A stretch of 64,000 nucleotides of DNA, taken from Symsagittifera roscoffensis (lineage: Eukaryota > Xenacoelomorpha > Acoela > Convolutidae). The position numbers and the translations under genes were made by a program. Positions 10,701-25,700 of the stretch are shown here, in pieces. The notes beneath the pieces are model-generated. The model worked only from the letters and a program-made list of their open reading frames with translations. It made no database searches and had not been told where the DNA came from. Numbering within the stretch: the stretch's first letter is position 1; each line of letters opens with the position of its first letter. The stretch covers positions 990,001 through 1,054,000 of the forward strand of contig NC_087065.1 in NCBI RefSeq assembly GCF_963678635.1, written 5' to 3'.

Positions 10701-13700
10701 CAATGAAGTTAAGTTCTGACTTTCTGATTTTTCTTAACTCTATCGAAAGAACGCTTTATGAATTTTAACTGAGAAAACAAAATGAACAAAAAATGTGATT
10801 AAACAAATTTGTGAAAAGAATCTTCGACAATTTTGATTCAAAGTCATAAGATTGTGCCTCCTAACGTTTTGATTGAAAGGAAATTGACGTAAACCAGAGT
10901 AAAATACAAATTTTTTACTGTTTCTCTTTAATTCGGTTCATCAAATATTATATCAATGAAGAATTTATACATCTATTTCTAATGAAATTCTCAGTTAGTT
11001 GGAAAGATTTCAAGCAAATATTTTTAGGAATTTCTTTAAAAATCTACTACAACAGATTCTTTTGGTTTTTTAGATAAAAAATTCAAAAAATGTAGGTCTT
11101 GAAAGCAGATTTTTGATTTCTGCTTTGTCTAGTATCTTACATAACAACTTTTTTTTTGACTTTAACAAAAAAAATTGATAACTTGATGGAAAAATGTGTC
11201 CATAAATAGAACGTTTTTGTCTCCGAGATGCTTATTATGAAACAAGGTATCCTTAAAACGTCTGAACTTTCATGTAATTTTACTTATTTTACCAAAAACT
11301 AACAAAAACTTCAATGTATTTCACATAACTACCCATACATGACTGTTTTTATGCAGAATTTTTTCTCAATCTAATATTTGTAACCTAAACTTAAGCAAAT
11401 TGATCTCAAAAATCACAGAGAAATAAATTATGCTTTGATTTGTCAAATAGCTTAATCTTGATTCTCTGTTGGTTTTAGCTTGATCTGCCATTTTCCGACT
11501 GATTCCATTTTGAACGAAAAATTACTCTGAAAACGGTTACCTTCCAGGGATCATTCAAAATTTCAAATCAAAACTGATTGGATGTTAAAATAAGATGCTG
11601 ATTGGATGTTAAAATAAGATCTTGAGTGGATTTTAAAATAGGATGCTGATTGGTCGTTAAAATTAGATCTTGATTGGATGTTAAAAAAATGATCTATATT
11701 GGATGTTGAATAGTTGTTGATTAGATGTTTAAAAAAAGATGCTGATCGGATGTTGAGATCAGTTGTTGATTGGATATTAAAAAAAGATGTTGGTTGGATG
11801 TTAAAAGAAGACGTTGTTTGAATGTTTAAACAAAATCTTGATTAGATGTTAAAATGAAATCTTTATTAGATGTTAAAATGGGATATTGAGTGAATGTTAA
11901 AATGAGAAGTAGTTTGGATGTTAAAACTAGATCTTGATTAATGTTGAATTAGGATGTTGATTGGATTTTTAAAAAAATATGTTGTTTGGATGTTAAAAAA
12001 AAGACGCTGATTATATGTTAAAATAAGATCTTGATTGGATGTTAAAATGATCTTGATTGGATATTAAAATAAAATATTGATTAAATGTTGAAATAAGACC
12101 TTGATAAGATGTTAAATAAAGATGTTATTGGAATTTAAAATAAGATGCTGATTGTATATTAACAAAGATGTTGATTGGATGTTAAAAAATATCTTGATCG
12201 GATGTTAAAATGAGATCTTGATTGGATGTTAAAATAATATGTTGATTGGATGTTAAAATGAGGTGTTGATTGGATTTCTAAAAAATACGTTGTTTGTATG
12301 TTAAAATAAGACGCTGATTGGATGTTAAAATAAGATCTTGATTGGATGTTAAAAAGATCTTGATTGGATATTAAAATAAATTGTTGATTAGATGTTAAAA
12401 TAAAATCTTGATTGGATGTTAAAATGAGGAGTTAAAGGGATACTAAAATTTGATTTTGATTGGATGTTAAAATAAGATCTTTATTGGATGTCAAAATAAG
12501 ATGTTGATTGGATGGTAAAACGAGATATTGATTGGATGCTAAAATTAGATCGTGATTGGATGATAACAATAGGATGTTGATTGGATGTTTACAAAGGTGT
12601 TGATTGGATGTTAAAAAATACCTTGATCGAATGCTAAAATGAGATCTTGATTGGACGTTATAATAATATGCTGATTGGATGTTGAAATGAGATGTTGATT
12701 GGATGTTAAAATAAGAAGTTCAATTGATGCTAAAATAAGATGTTGATTGGATGTTAAAATGAGGAGTTAAAGGGATACTAAAATTTGATTTTAATTGGAT
12801 GTTAAAATAAGATCTTTATTGGATGTCAAAATAAGATGTTGATTGGATGGTAAAACGAGATATTGATTGGATGCTAAAATTAGATCGTGATTGGATGATA
12901 ACAATAGGATGTTGATTGGATGTTTAAATGAGATATCGATTGGATGTTAAAATAAGATCTTGAGTGGATGTTAAAATAGGATGCTGATTGGTCGTTAAAA
13001 TTAGATCTTGATTGGATGTTGAAAAAAAAATTATCTATATTGGATGTTGAAACAAGTTGTTGATTAGATGTTAAAAAAAAGATGCTGATCGGAGGTTGAG
13101 ATCAGTTGTTGATTGGATATGAAAATAAGTTGTTGATTGGATGTTAAGAGAAGACGTTGTTTGGATGTTTAAACGAAAACTTGATTAGATGTTAAAATGA
13201 AATCTTTATTAGATGTTAAAATGGGATATTGAGTGAATGTTAAAATGAGAAGTAGTTTGGATGTTAAAACTAGATCTTGATCAATGTTGAATTAGGATGT
13301 TGATTGGATTTTTAAGAAAATATGTTGTTTGGATGTTAAAAAAAGACGCTGATTATATATTAAAATAAGATCTTGATTGGATGTTAAAAAGATCTTGATT
13401 GGATATTAAAATAAAATGTTGATTAGATGTTAAAATAAAATCTTGATATGATGTTAAATAAGGAAGTTATTGGATTTTAAAATAAGATGCTGGTTGTATA
13501 TTAACAAAGGTGTTGATTGGATGTTAAAAAATTTCTTGATCGAATGCTAAAATGAGATCTTGATTGGACGTTATAATAATATTGGAAGGATACTGTTTGG
13601 AAGTTAATATTAGATGTTGAATGGATGCCTAAAAAATTTTGATTGGATGTTAAATTAGGATGCTGATTGAATGTTAAAACAAGACGTTGATTGGATATAA

Positions 13701-16700
13701 AAAAAGACGTTGATCGGATGATAGGACCTGAAAAACAGATCTGGTTGAATTTTAAATTAAGATATTGATTGGATATTAAAATAAGATGTTGTTCGATGTT
13801 AAAATATGATGATGACTGGATGTTAGTATAAGATGTTGATTGGATGTTAAAATGAGGTGTTGATTGGATGTTAAAAAAGATGTTGATTGGATGATAAAAT
13901 AAGATCTGGATTGGATGTTGAAATAAGATCTTGATTGGATGTTAAAAAAGTTCTTGATTGGATGTTAAAATAAGATGTTGATTGGATGTTAAACTATGAT
14001 CTTGATTGTATGTTAAAAAAATTTCTTGATTGGATGTCAAATTAATATAATGATTGGATTTTAGAATAAGAACTTGATTGGATGTTAAAATAACATGTTC
14101 AATGGATGCTAAATTAAGATGTTGATTGGATGTTAAATTGAGGTGTTGATTGGATGTTAAAAGAAGATGTTTATTGGATGCTTAAATAAGATTTTGATTG
14201 GATGTTAAAATGAGATGTTGATTGGGTGTTAAAATAAGATGTTCAATGGATGCTAAAATAAGATGTTGATTGGATGTTAAAATAACATGTTGACTAGATG
14301 TTAAAATGAGATGTTGATTGAATGTTAAAATAAGATGTTGATTGGGTGTTAAAATAAGATGTTCAATGGATGCTATAAAAAGATGTTGATTGGATGATAA
14401 AATGAAGTGTTGATTGGATGATAAAATAAGATGTTCAATTGATGCTAAAATAAGATGTTGATTGGATGTTAAAATGAGGAGTTAAAGGGATACTAAAATT
14501 TGATTTTGTTTGGATGTTAAAATAAGATCTTTATCGGATGTCAAAATAAGATGTTGCTTGGATGGTAAAACAAGATATTGATTGGATGCTAAAATTAGAT
14601 CGTGATTGGATGATAACAATAGGATGTTGATTGGATGTTTAAATGAGATATCGATTGGATGTTAAAGTAAGATCTTGATTGGATATAAAATAAGACGTTG
14701 AATGGATGCTAAAATAAGATCTTGATGGGATGTTAAAATAAGATGTTGATTGGATGTTAGTATAAGATGTTGATTGGATGTTAAAATGAGGTGTTGATTG
14801 GATGTTAAAAAAGATGTTGATTGGATGATAAAATAAGATCTGGATTGGATGTTGAAATAAGATCTTGATTGGATGTTAAAAAAGTTCTTGATTGGATGTT
14901 AAAATAAGATGTTGATTGGATGTTAAACTATGATCTTGATTGTATGTTAAAAAAATTTCTTGATTGGATGTCAAATTAATATAATGATTGGATTTTAGAA
15001 TAAGAACTTGATTGGATGTTAAAATAACATGTTCAATGGATGCTAAATTAAGATGTTGATTGGATGTTAAATTGAGGTGTTGATTGGATGTTAAAAGAAG
15101 ACGTTTATTGGATGCTTAAATAAGATTTTGATTGGATGTTAAAATGAGATGTTGATTGGGTGTTAAAATAAGATGTTCAATGGATGCTAAAATAAGATGT
15201 TGATTGGATGTTAAAATAACATGTTGACTAGATGTTAAAATGAGATGCTGATTGAATGTTAAAACAAGACGTTGATTGGATGTAAAAAAAGACGTTGATC
15301 GGATGATAGGACCTGAAAAACAGATCTGGTTGAATTTTAAATTAAGATATTGATTGGATATTAAAATAAGATGTTGTTCGATGTTAAAATATGATGATGA
15401 CTGGATGTTAGTATAAGATGTTGATTGGATGTTAAAATGAGGTGTTGATTGGATGTTAAAAAAGATGTTGATTGAATGATAAAATAAGATCTGGATTGGA
15501 TGTTGAAATAAGATCTTGATTGGATGTTAAAAAAGTTCTTGATTGGATGTTAAAATAAGATGTTGATTGGATGTTAAACTATGATCTTGATTGTATGTTA
15601 AAAAAATTTCTTGATTGGATGTCAAATTAATATAATGATTGGATTTTAGAATAAGAACTTGATTGGATGTTAAAATAACATGTTCAATGGATGCTAAATT
15701 AAGATGTTGATTGGATGTTAAATTGAGGTGTTGATTGGATGTTAAAAGAAGATGTTTATTGGATGCTTAAATAAGATTTTGATTGGATGTTAAAATGAGA
15801 TGTTGATTGGGTGTTAAAATAAGATGTTCAATGGATGCTAAAATAAGATGTTGATTGGATGTTAAAATAACATGTTGACTAGATGTTAAAATGAGATGTT
15901 GATTGAATGTTAAAATAAGATGTTGATTGGGTGTTAAAATAAGATGTTCAATGGATGCTATAAAAAGATGTTGATTGGATGATAAAATGAAGTGTTGATT
16001 GGATGATAAAATAAGATGTTCAATTGATGCTAAAATAAGATGTTGATTGGATGTTAAAATGAGGAGTTAAAGGGATACTAAAATTTGATTTTGTTTGGAT
16101 GTTAAAATAAGATCTTTATCGGATGTCAAAATAAGATGTTGCTTGGATGGTAAAACAAGATATTGATTGGATGCTAAAATTAGATCGTGATTGGATGATA
16201 ACAATAGGATGTTGATTGGATGTTTAAATGAGATATCGATTGGATGTTAAAGTAAGATCTTGATTGGATATAAAATAAGACGTTGAATGGATGCTAAAAT
16301 AAGATCTTGATGGGATGTTAAAATAAGATGTGGATTGGATGTTAAAATGAAATGTTGATTGGATTTTTCTCACAAAACTGGGTACCATAAACAATAATCG
16401 GACAGGTTCGGTTGATATATCAAATTTAAGCCCTTTTATTTTGATTCAAACAACATTTTAAAAATTTAATTTTTTCTCAGAGTTGAGAAAAACAGTTTTG
16501 AATTTTTTTTTATTTTCACTTTAATAAAGGTTAGCGAGCAGGCCTAAAATAGCGTAGTTTTTTCAATTTTATGAAATTTTTAAGGATTTTTTTGATTTTA
16601 CTTCTAGTCATTTTCGTCCAAATTGCTTTTTTTTACTAGGACTGTCGTTCGGATCCCTCTATCACATCACGCAGATCAGAACCTAGTAGCACAGTAACCG

Positions 16701-19700
16701 GCTGTCCTTATTTATACTTCGTCTAGCGGATCCTTGAAAGATGAAATTCGAATTGATAAATTAATACCTAACTTGTGGGAAAAATTGAATCGATCAATTA
16801 TAATTTCAAAAACATCAAGCTTTTTGAAGTAAGTCTAATTTCCGATACTGATGTATGAGAGGGCTGAAATCTTTAGTTTAGAAAAGAAGGCCTTAATATT
16901 TTGCATACTTCAGTGGCAGTGTGATTTTTACAGCAGTTTTTGTATTATTCGTAAATGCACAGCAGCAGTGTTAGCAGAGCATAATAGTAACAAAAACTAG
17001 TAAACTAATTGCGTATATACGTATGTTTCTGAATTTCAGCATAAGAAGAAAAAAAAGAAGAAGAGCAAGCGAAACGTAGACAGCGACAACACCCCCTCCG
17101 AGCTCTCCCTGTCCCAGTCAATCAGTGCGTCTCTCAAGGGGGGAGGAGGGGCAGCCACCAACGGGGGAAACTCATCTGATCCCGGTGAGGGGCTAGGTGC
17201 ACCCGAGGGGAGCAAGGAAGGGGGCTCGAAAAAGACGAAGAGTAAGAAGTCGAAGAAGTCTCATAAAAGCAAATCGAAAGGTGAAAGACTGTCAACTAGT
17301 CAAACTTTAAAAGTCAACTTTTATCAGAGCCAAAGTCATATAAATCCGCCGTCGAAGGTCCTCTCGAAATTGCAGTTATAAATTTTTGTTTTAGTAGAAC
17401 TAAATTGCGTGGTTATAATTTTATTATTTTAGTAGAATTTGAATGCGCGGTTAACCACCAACGAAGCAGCAAAAGTTTTATTGTTCTAGTCCATGAGCGT
17501 CTCTCAGTCAGTTTTATCCCATTTTCTTGTGATATTATTCCTGATGGGTATAAAACACGTTTGCCCATTGACGATACATTGTTCATAACTTTTGCATCTG
17601 TTGAAGATGACAAAGAGGAAGGCAGTGGAAATGCTGGTCTGGACTTGGAGGGAGGCGCCGAGAAGGAAGAAGCGCTGAAGACCTCGACCACGTCAGGAAC
17701 AGTTACAATGGATCCCAAGAACGGCTCTGTTGTTGTAATGTCGGGCAAATCAGGCGTCAACGGCACTGCGAAAGTCGAGAGCCTCATAAACTCTGCAAAG
17801 TCTTCAACTCATGATGATGTACTGTCAGACAAGAAAGAAACAAATGGTGATACTGATTTGAATGATGAGGTGAAAGAGTCTGAGATCAAGGAGACTGAAG
17901 ATAAAGCATACATGCCAGGAGTTCCGACGCCGGACTTGGAGGATGCTGTGGAAATGGCAGAAGCTTCATCACCAGCGTTACCGCCGGACGACGATGAAAC
18001 TCCGCTCGAGACCAAAGGAATGAAGGAATCGGAGACCTCCGGAGTCAGGGCTGGAGAAGATACTATAGCTGAAAAAACGCCCGAGCCAGACGCTGGAGAT
18101 CCAAAAAAGAATGAGACTTCACTTGAGATAGCAGGACTCCAGGAGTCCCTTTCTGAAGTTCCCAAAGAATCCGAAACAGGTCCATTGGACAATTCAACAG
18201 ACGCTCTTGTGAAGGATTTGGCAAGCGGAGCACCTAAGACCTCAACTGCTAGACTGAGCAAAGAGTCTGCAGCAGAATCGCAGAAGCGAATTCTATCAGG
18301 CGACCGACAGAGACCACAGGCGACCTTGACGGAAGCAGGTAGAGGTGGAAACACAATACTAGGCGATAAAGATTCAATTGTAATATACGAGAAGACGTCC
18401 AAAACGCCCGAGCTAAGAGCATCGGCTGCAAAAGAGTCGGTGCCTCGAGAAAGCTCAACTGTTCGTGCCTCGGGTCAACAAGAGTTGTCGTCAAGGGCTA
18501 ATTATGCGGAGCCAAAAGAGGGTGACTATGTGTTGCCGGGACTGGAGCCCCCAGCTGTGGATGAAATCATGCAACCGGCAACTGCGGAACACTTGGAGAG
18601 GGGCACCGACACTCCACTGGCCGAAGGGGCGGCTGCGGCAGAGATGGAAGCAGAGGCGGCGCCGGAGGGGGTCGGAGAAGGAGAGGGAGGAGAAGCGGAT
18701 CCGAAAACTCTATTGGAAGAGGTTAAAGGAGAGACCGGGGAGGCGACAGGGGATGAAACAGGAGAAGAGGGAGAAGAAGGAGGGGTGGGGGAGGTGACAC
18801 CAAAAGCGACGTGTGCTGGCAGACTCTCCGTCACCAGCAGACCATCGCAAACTAAGTCGGCCGGTGGCTCTCAAAGGAAGTACGGTAAGCTGTACATAAA
18901 ACAACTTCTTAATTGAGGATGAGTGGCGAGTCAAGAACTTTCATAAGCTATCGTGCCATTCAAAGTCTGTTCGGTTCCGCTGAACATAACCTTTCAAAAG
19001 GGATTCAATACTGAATGAATGCAATCTAAATGAGCAGCTATAATCCAATTCAGCATCCATATTTTTCAAATAGGTCGGTTGTCATGGACACCACATAACA
19101 GCAACAGCCCTAGTTTCAAGATTTCGCTCTTTGGATGAACTGAGCAAGTAAAGAGTTTGTTTGCTTTTGAGTTAGACAGTTGTGCCATCTGTTGACTGCA
19201 GGTGTCTGGGAGACTATGAGTGCTCGTCTGGGACACTTGAGAGACAGCATCCGGTCGTCGAGGGTGCTGGACCTGTTCGAGACAGATCACGTGGTCATGC
19301 TCATCAACAAAGTGTCCAAGGGCGCCCTCAGAGTCACTGACTTTGACGAGATCGACTGCAAAGGTGAGCGATTAGTGTTCATGTTCACTTCAAAAAAAAA
19401 AGAGAAACATGCCGAGACCCGGGCTGAATTGGTCCCCATGAAAGGGGATGGAAAGGGATGAATGAGTTCAATCACCAATCGTATTAGAAATTGGCTATTT
19501 CGGACCTTTCTCATGATTTTTTTTGCAAAATTTTTGGCCCGGCAAGAAGGCGCCCTAAACAAAATTTTGATGGGTTACACAAAGTGTAAAAATAATTGGT
19601 CAACAGGGTGTTTTCAAAGCACATTTTTAAACTAAACTATTGAAACAATTTTTTTGTGATAGCTATCAAAATTCACCAATTTTCGGTGATACATTTCATT

Positions 19701-22700
19701 AGGTTGGATAGTTTTTTTGATGATACATTTTACGGTGGTTTTATCGACGTTTTGCTGCTATTGTGCTGAACAAGTTTATACAGTGCTGCTTTAGAAAAAC
19801 CGATCAAAACGAAGAAAACTGCCTTATACAACGCTAAATCTTCTAGTTGTATATACTAACCTTTTTAATTTTTTTATTGTTTTTTCTTGTTGGTCATTTA
19901 GCAGAAAAAAATTATTAGTTGAAAAGTATCACAAATGTAGAAATACTTAATTTTTTGATAATAAAAGATAGGATGTTTGTGACAAAGTAAGTTTAATGAT
20001 TGTTTCATTTATTGAACCACCATCTTGATAAATCGCTTGTATATAACTCTAATAGATCTGCAGTAGTTACTTCAGTTGAAAAAATTAGAGTCTGTAAAAC
20101 ACAGATACAGTTTTTGCTTTTCTTCTCAGAATTTTTTCTATACGCTCTTTGAATTTTTATTATTAACCATTTCATGTTTGGAACCGTATGACCACTCTTA
20201 ACTAAAAAAGCTATCCAGGGGCGGATTTAGGGGGGGCGGGGGTACGGACGCCCCCCCCCCCTCAGGGATTCGACCCCCTGCCGACCCAAAGGGTCCCCCT
20301 TTGATAATTTTTCAGAAATCCATTTTTGGCCGACCGACCCTAAAATTTTTCTAAAGGCGCCTTGGGCGCCAATATATACTAACTTTGAGGGGGAGCGCGC
20401 GCCAAAAAAAAAACGCGATTTTTTTGTCAACATTTTTCAAAAATTGCCCAAAAACCGCTTTTTTGACTGTTTTTTCAAAAATTTGCCTGCGGCGCAGAAA
20501 ATTTTGCCAAATTAGGGGCAAAACAGTGCTTTGGGAGAGCTCGAAAAATCAATTTGGTCGACCTAAAAAAAAAGGTCGTCAAAATTTTGGAAAATTTTTT
20601 GAAAATCCGCCCCCCCCTCGAGAAAATCCTAGATCCGCCCCTGAAGCTATCCATAAACCTCCTAAAAGGATGTTTTGTTTTGAAAAGCAGCGAGTCATAC
20701 GAATTCCACCAAGGGGTGTATTGTGGGCCCAGGTTTGCATTTCATGATTAGCCAAGGCCCGATAAGTTTCTTCTGGTGACCACCCAATACTTTTGCCACT
20801 CATAAAATACTTCCAACTTCATATTCAAAATGAAATGCACTACTATTTAAGATTCATCTACACTATCAAACTGCTTTACTCAACGGAATCTCAAAACAAA
20901 TTCTCTTCTAATATCACTTGAGATCCAATTGGGCTATAAAAACATGTTGCAACCGTCTGGATTTGGGTGCATTTTGGACTTGAAAGCCAGTAAAGTTTGT
21001 TCTGGATTGGAAACTAGCATGCTACTTCTGGAAAATTAGACTTAACATCCTACCAGCCTATTTGAAACTAGACTTCCCAAACCATCTGTTGATTGAATAT
21101 CTTCGAATAAAACACTCGTGTTCTTGAAGTGATATAACATAATAGTGCAATTTTAGTTACATCTTTCTTCGTGAGACCTGTTCTATTATGCAACATTATG
21201 CAAAAACATAATGTAATGAAAAACAATTCAACATAAAAAACCATTTGATAAAATTTAAAAGTTTTTTTTTTCATTCTTTAAATTTAAGAACAAAGTGATG
21301 CAGCCTGTGGAAAATTAATTTTGAAAAAATTCCATTTATTTGACGTTCTCAGTTGCCCCAGGTAATCATTAACAGTATCTTTTTCATTCTTAATTAAATG
21401 GTTATTTCAACTTGATACAAACTTCAATTTAAAGCGGTATTTTTAATGAATAGTTGTTTTTATGTATAACTTTCAATTGTACCACTATGTAAAACTTATG
21501 TACAGTTTTTGAGTTTTGCGTGTTCTGTTCAAGCCATTGCAGGTGGAGTTGTGGCTCGAAATTATTTATCCATTTCGGAACTCCGTCTTGTGGTTCTTCC
21601 AAATTGCTTCTGAAATTGCTTCTGATTACCAGAAGTTAGATATATTGGTTCACTTAAAAAGTATAAAGTTAACAATACGTCTACTGAGCGAGGCGTCACC
21701 GTTGCTGCCGTCTCGACTAAAATCATCTACTTTCGACAGTGTTCGAATGAATGAATAGTTTTATCCGAGGAGCACTTCGGCCGAGGCAAAACATTTCGGC
21801 TGTGACTTTTCGATGAAATACATTGCGAGCATCAAACAATATTTGGAAACATAGAGAGGTATTTGAACCAAGAACAATGTGTGCACTTCGTAATGATAGA
21901 TAGCACTCCAAAGCTATTTTCAACATAAGCATAGCTTGGTTAAGCATTGCTGATTACCAACAACATTTCTCCGAATTTTCTCTGAAGTGGTTTGAGTCTA
22001 AAATTTTGATTTCGACAACTAAATTTCAACATTCTGTCCGACACTCGGTTTCGAGTTTGAGTTCCCATTCGTCCCAGGAGTTTCATGGATAAAGAAACGG
22101 ATTTTTTCGGGGTCTGTCTCAAGTAAGTTCAAAATTTCCGTCATCAGTAGATATAATCGAAGAACTCATCGCAACTTTCATGCTTTCTTTTTCATTATTT
22201 TGCTACAAATGTCAGGTTCAAAAGCAAAACAACGAACAACAAACATCTCATCCAGCTTGCATTTCTAATTTTCGGTTTTTCACACTCTGCCTTTTTTGAA
22301 TTTCTTGACTTATTTTTTTATACTTAAGCTTAAACAAAATTTGCAAAGTAAACCATGCTAGATTCCATATTTTTGTCAGATTTGAAACTACTATAGATAA
22401 TTTGTTTTCAATTGTTATTTCTATTGTTTTTCGATCGTTTGATCAAACAAAAGTGCTTCATAGAAAAACTAGCCGGGGGGTTTTCTGTCCCCAAAACCGA
22501 CCCCACCTATTTTATTGAACATATTGGGCTGGGCGATGTTAAACGAGGGGGATTAAATTTCCGTAGTGAAAGTGGGAGTTATGATTTACAAAATTCTACT
22601 TCACCTTCTTAACAGTTTGCTTAGTCATGCTCCGGTTCTGCAAAACTATGAGTCATTGTTTTGGAGAAGCGCAGTTTGACCACACAAACTGATGTATTGG

Positions 22701-25700
22701 TCATAAAACAATTATAATTAATTTTCGAAGCATAAAAAAGAATCATTTATGATGGAAGAAAAATCGATTAAAATGTTTATTTTATGAGAAAAGAAATCAA
22801 TAATGATTTAATGAAAAGTTGGTTTTTGTAAAAACTGGCATCATTATTTGATAGTATCCCGCAATGAGGCTCCATGGACGATCAACGAATAAACGATTAT
22901 AATGAACTTTCATTGTTTTTCTCCTTAAAGATCTAGAATAATCGATTATAAGGGTTTAATAAGTGATTATAAAACAAACAAGACTGCTCGTATCAGGGCG
23001 AAGCCCTGAATGTTCCGACTGCTTTTGAAGGTTTATGGAGCAGCAGTAATAACATAAAAACATTATATGAAATAAAATAAAATGAAAATTTTTTTTTCTA
23101 AAATTGAAATTTTTTTATGAAAATCATCCCCCCACACGCCATTTAAAGTACAAAAAGATAGTTTTCGTTCCTTGTAACACATCAATTATGGCAAATAAGC
23201 TTCGTTCAACCAATTTGGAACGATTTATAAGACGGATTAAATCTCCGCTTACGCGTTAATAGAGCGAATTATATCGCGCGTTAATTGTCCCAAATTGATC
23301 AAATTGGCCAAAATGCCAACCTTTAAACCCCCATAACTTTACGAAAAAGGATCACAGGTGAAATATCTTTTCAATTTTAAGCTCAGGACAACAATACCTT
23401 TTGAATGATAAACAAAAAATTCCGTCAAAAATGGCTAGTTAAAAAGTCGAAATTTGTCTGAAGAAAAAAAACCCACCCCGAGCACAAATATTCCGTTACT
23501 TTCGTATCGAAAGTTGGAACAACAAGACTGCTCGTATCAGGGCAAAGCCCTGAATGTTTCGACTGCCTTTTAAGGTTTATGGAGCAATAATAACATATCA
23601 AAAAGTTAATGTAATAAAATAAAATGAAAAAAAAAATTCTAAAATTTGAAATTTTTTTTATGAAATCATCGCCCCACACGCCATATATAGAGTACAAAAG
23701 AATAGATTTTGCTCATTGTAACAAATCAATTGCGGCAAACAAGCTTCTTTCAACCAATTTGGAACGATTTCTAAGACGGATTAAATCTCCGCTTACGCGT
23801 TCATAGCGCGAAATATATCGCGCGTTAATTGTCCCAAATTGGTCAAAAGTGGCCAAAATGGCAATTTTTAAACCCTCATAACTTTACGAAAAATGATCAC
23901 AGGTGAAATATTTTTTCAAATTTGAGCTCACGACAACAATAGCTTTCGAATGATATATAACAATTCCGTCAAAAATTGCTTGTTAAAAAGTCGAAATTTG
24001 TCTGAAGAAAAAAAAAACCCACCCCGAGCACAAACATTCCGTTACTTTCGTATCGAAAGTTGGAACAACAAGACTGCTCGTATCAGGGCAAAGCCCTGAA
24101 TGTTTCGACTGCCTTTTAAGGTTTATGGAGCAATAATAACATATAAAAAAGTTAATGTAATAAAATAAAATGAGTGGAAATCAATATAATGCAATTCATT
24201 TGATTATAACGGATTATAAGAGATTACGATAGATTTTTATGAGTAAGAGCTGAACTTCTTCCAAAACCTTGAAAACAAATATTCAAAACTTGAACGTTGC
24301 AATTGCTAAATTGTGTATTACATTTGGCTGCAGCAAAAAATTGTTTGGTTTTTTAACAATCTTCTTTCTACTTGTCTCCCCTTTGTCTTCACTTATCACC
24401 ACCTCGAGGATAAGGGTAGTAAGTGGGTTGGCGTAGTTTGGGTGAGTAGTTGGGGGTAAGGGGGTAAGTGGGGGTGAGGGTAAGTGAGGGTGATAGTGAG
24501 GGTAAGCGGGGAGGCGTAGGTTGGGTGGGTAGATGGGCTGGTGGGGGGGGGGGTGTAGAAGGGGGAGGCGGCTGAGAGTAGATGGAAAATTTTGGTTTTG
24601 CTTTATTTAAATAATTGAGTAGGCTGTGAGTAATGCAATTTTTTCAAAAATGTTGGCTAAAAGTTATAAAAATTATAGTCCAAAAAATTCCATTTTGTAT
24701 TTCTGTAAATTTTATGGAATAAAATGGCTTATAATCGATTGCGTGGTCCCAAAGTGTAATATTAATCGATTACGCTTTTATAGTGTCTCTATTCTTTAGT
24801 CTCTATTTTATTCAATTCTTTTGTTTGTTTTTTTTCCACGGCACAAAGAGTAAGTCGAGCACATAAGATTCCCAAAGAAATTTTCTGAGTCCACAAATTC
24901 AGTTTTTTACTGTTTGCAAGAATTTTTTGAGTTCACAGTTTTGTTTAGTTGTTTCTAAAATCTTTTTTGCTTTCTCTAGGTTTATAGTGCATCTGAAGCC
25001 AGTTATGATATATTGACTACTTTAAGCCTGCAAAGCGAAGTTTCGCAAAATTGATGCAAACAGCTCCTTCTAAGAGGTTTGATTTAGCACGTGTCAAAAT
25101 CTCAACCTCTATCGTGAACATTTGCAGAGAAATACATTACAAGACTGCTCGTATCAGGGCGAAGCCCTGAATGTTCCGACTGCCTTTTAAGGTTTATGGA
25201 GCAGTAACAACATTTAAAAAATAAATGTAAGAAAAAATAAAAAGAAAAATTTTTTTTTCGAAAATTTGAAATTTTTTATGAAAATCATCCCCCCACACGA
25301 CATATAAAGTAAAAAAAGGGTAGATTTCGCTTCTTGTAACAAACCAATTATGGCAAATAAGGTTCTTTGAACCAATTTGGAACGATTTTTAAGACGGATT
25401 AACACTCCGCTTACGCGTTAATAGCTCGAAATATCGCGCGTTAATTGTCCCAAATTGGCCAAAATGACAATCTTTAAACCCTCATAACTTTACGAAAAAT
25501 GATCACAGGTGAAATATCTTTTCAAATTTGAGCTCAGGACAACAATACCTTTTGAATGATACAAAAAAATTCCGTCAAAAATGGCTAGTTAAAAAGTCGA
25601 AATTTGTCTGAAGAAAAAAAACCCACCCCGAGCACAAATATTCCGTTACTTTCGTATCGAAAGTCGGAACAATAAAGAGAGAAAGTAGAGAAAAAAACAC

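Noticed and set aside
17405-17606. The 5' extension of the exon-3 open frame (MRGYNFIILVEFECAV...).
   Set aside because: It is hydrophobic and unlike the charged exons on either side, it lies before a phase-matched acceptor (17605-17606), and exon 2 joins cleanly past it. Treated as intron 2.
17413-18934. Long open frames on the minus strand and other plus frames over exon 3 (124, 197, 110 and 102 codons).
   Set aside because: They are shadows of the low-complexity, stop-poor exon 3.
20227-20803. Open frames of 65-120 codons inside and around the hAT-type MITE.
   Set aside because: They arise from C-rich and A-rich tracts of a non-coding MITE; no transposase motif.
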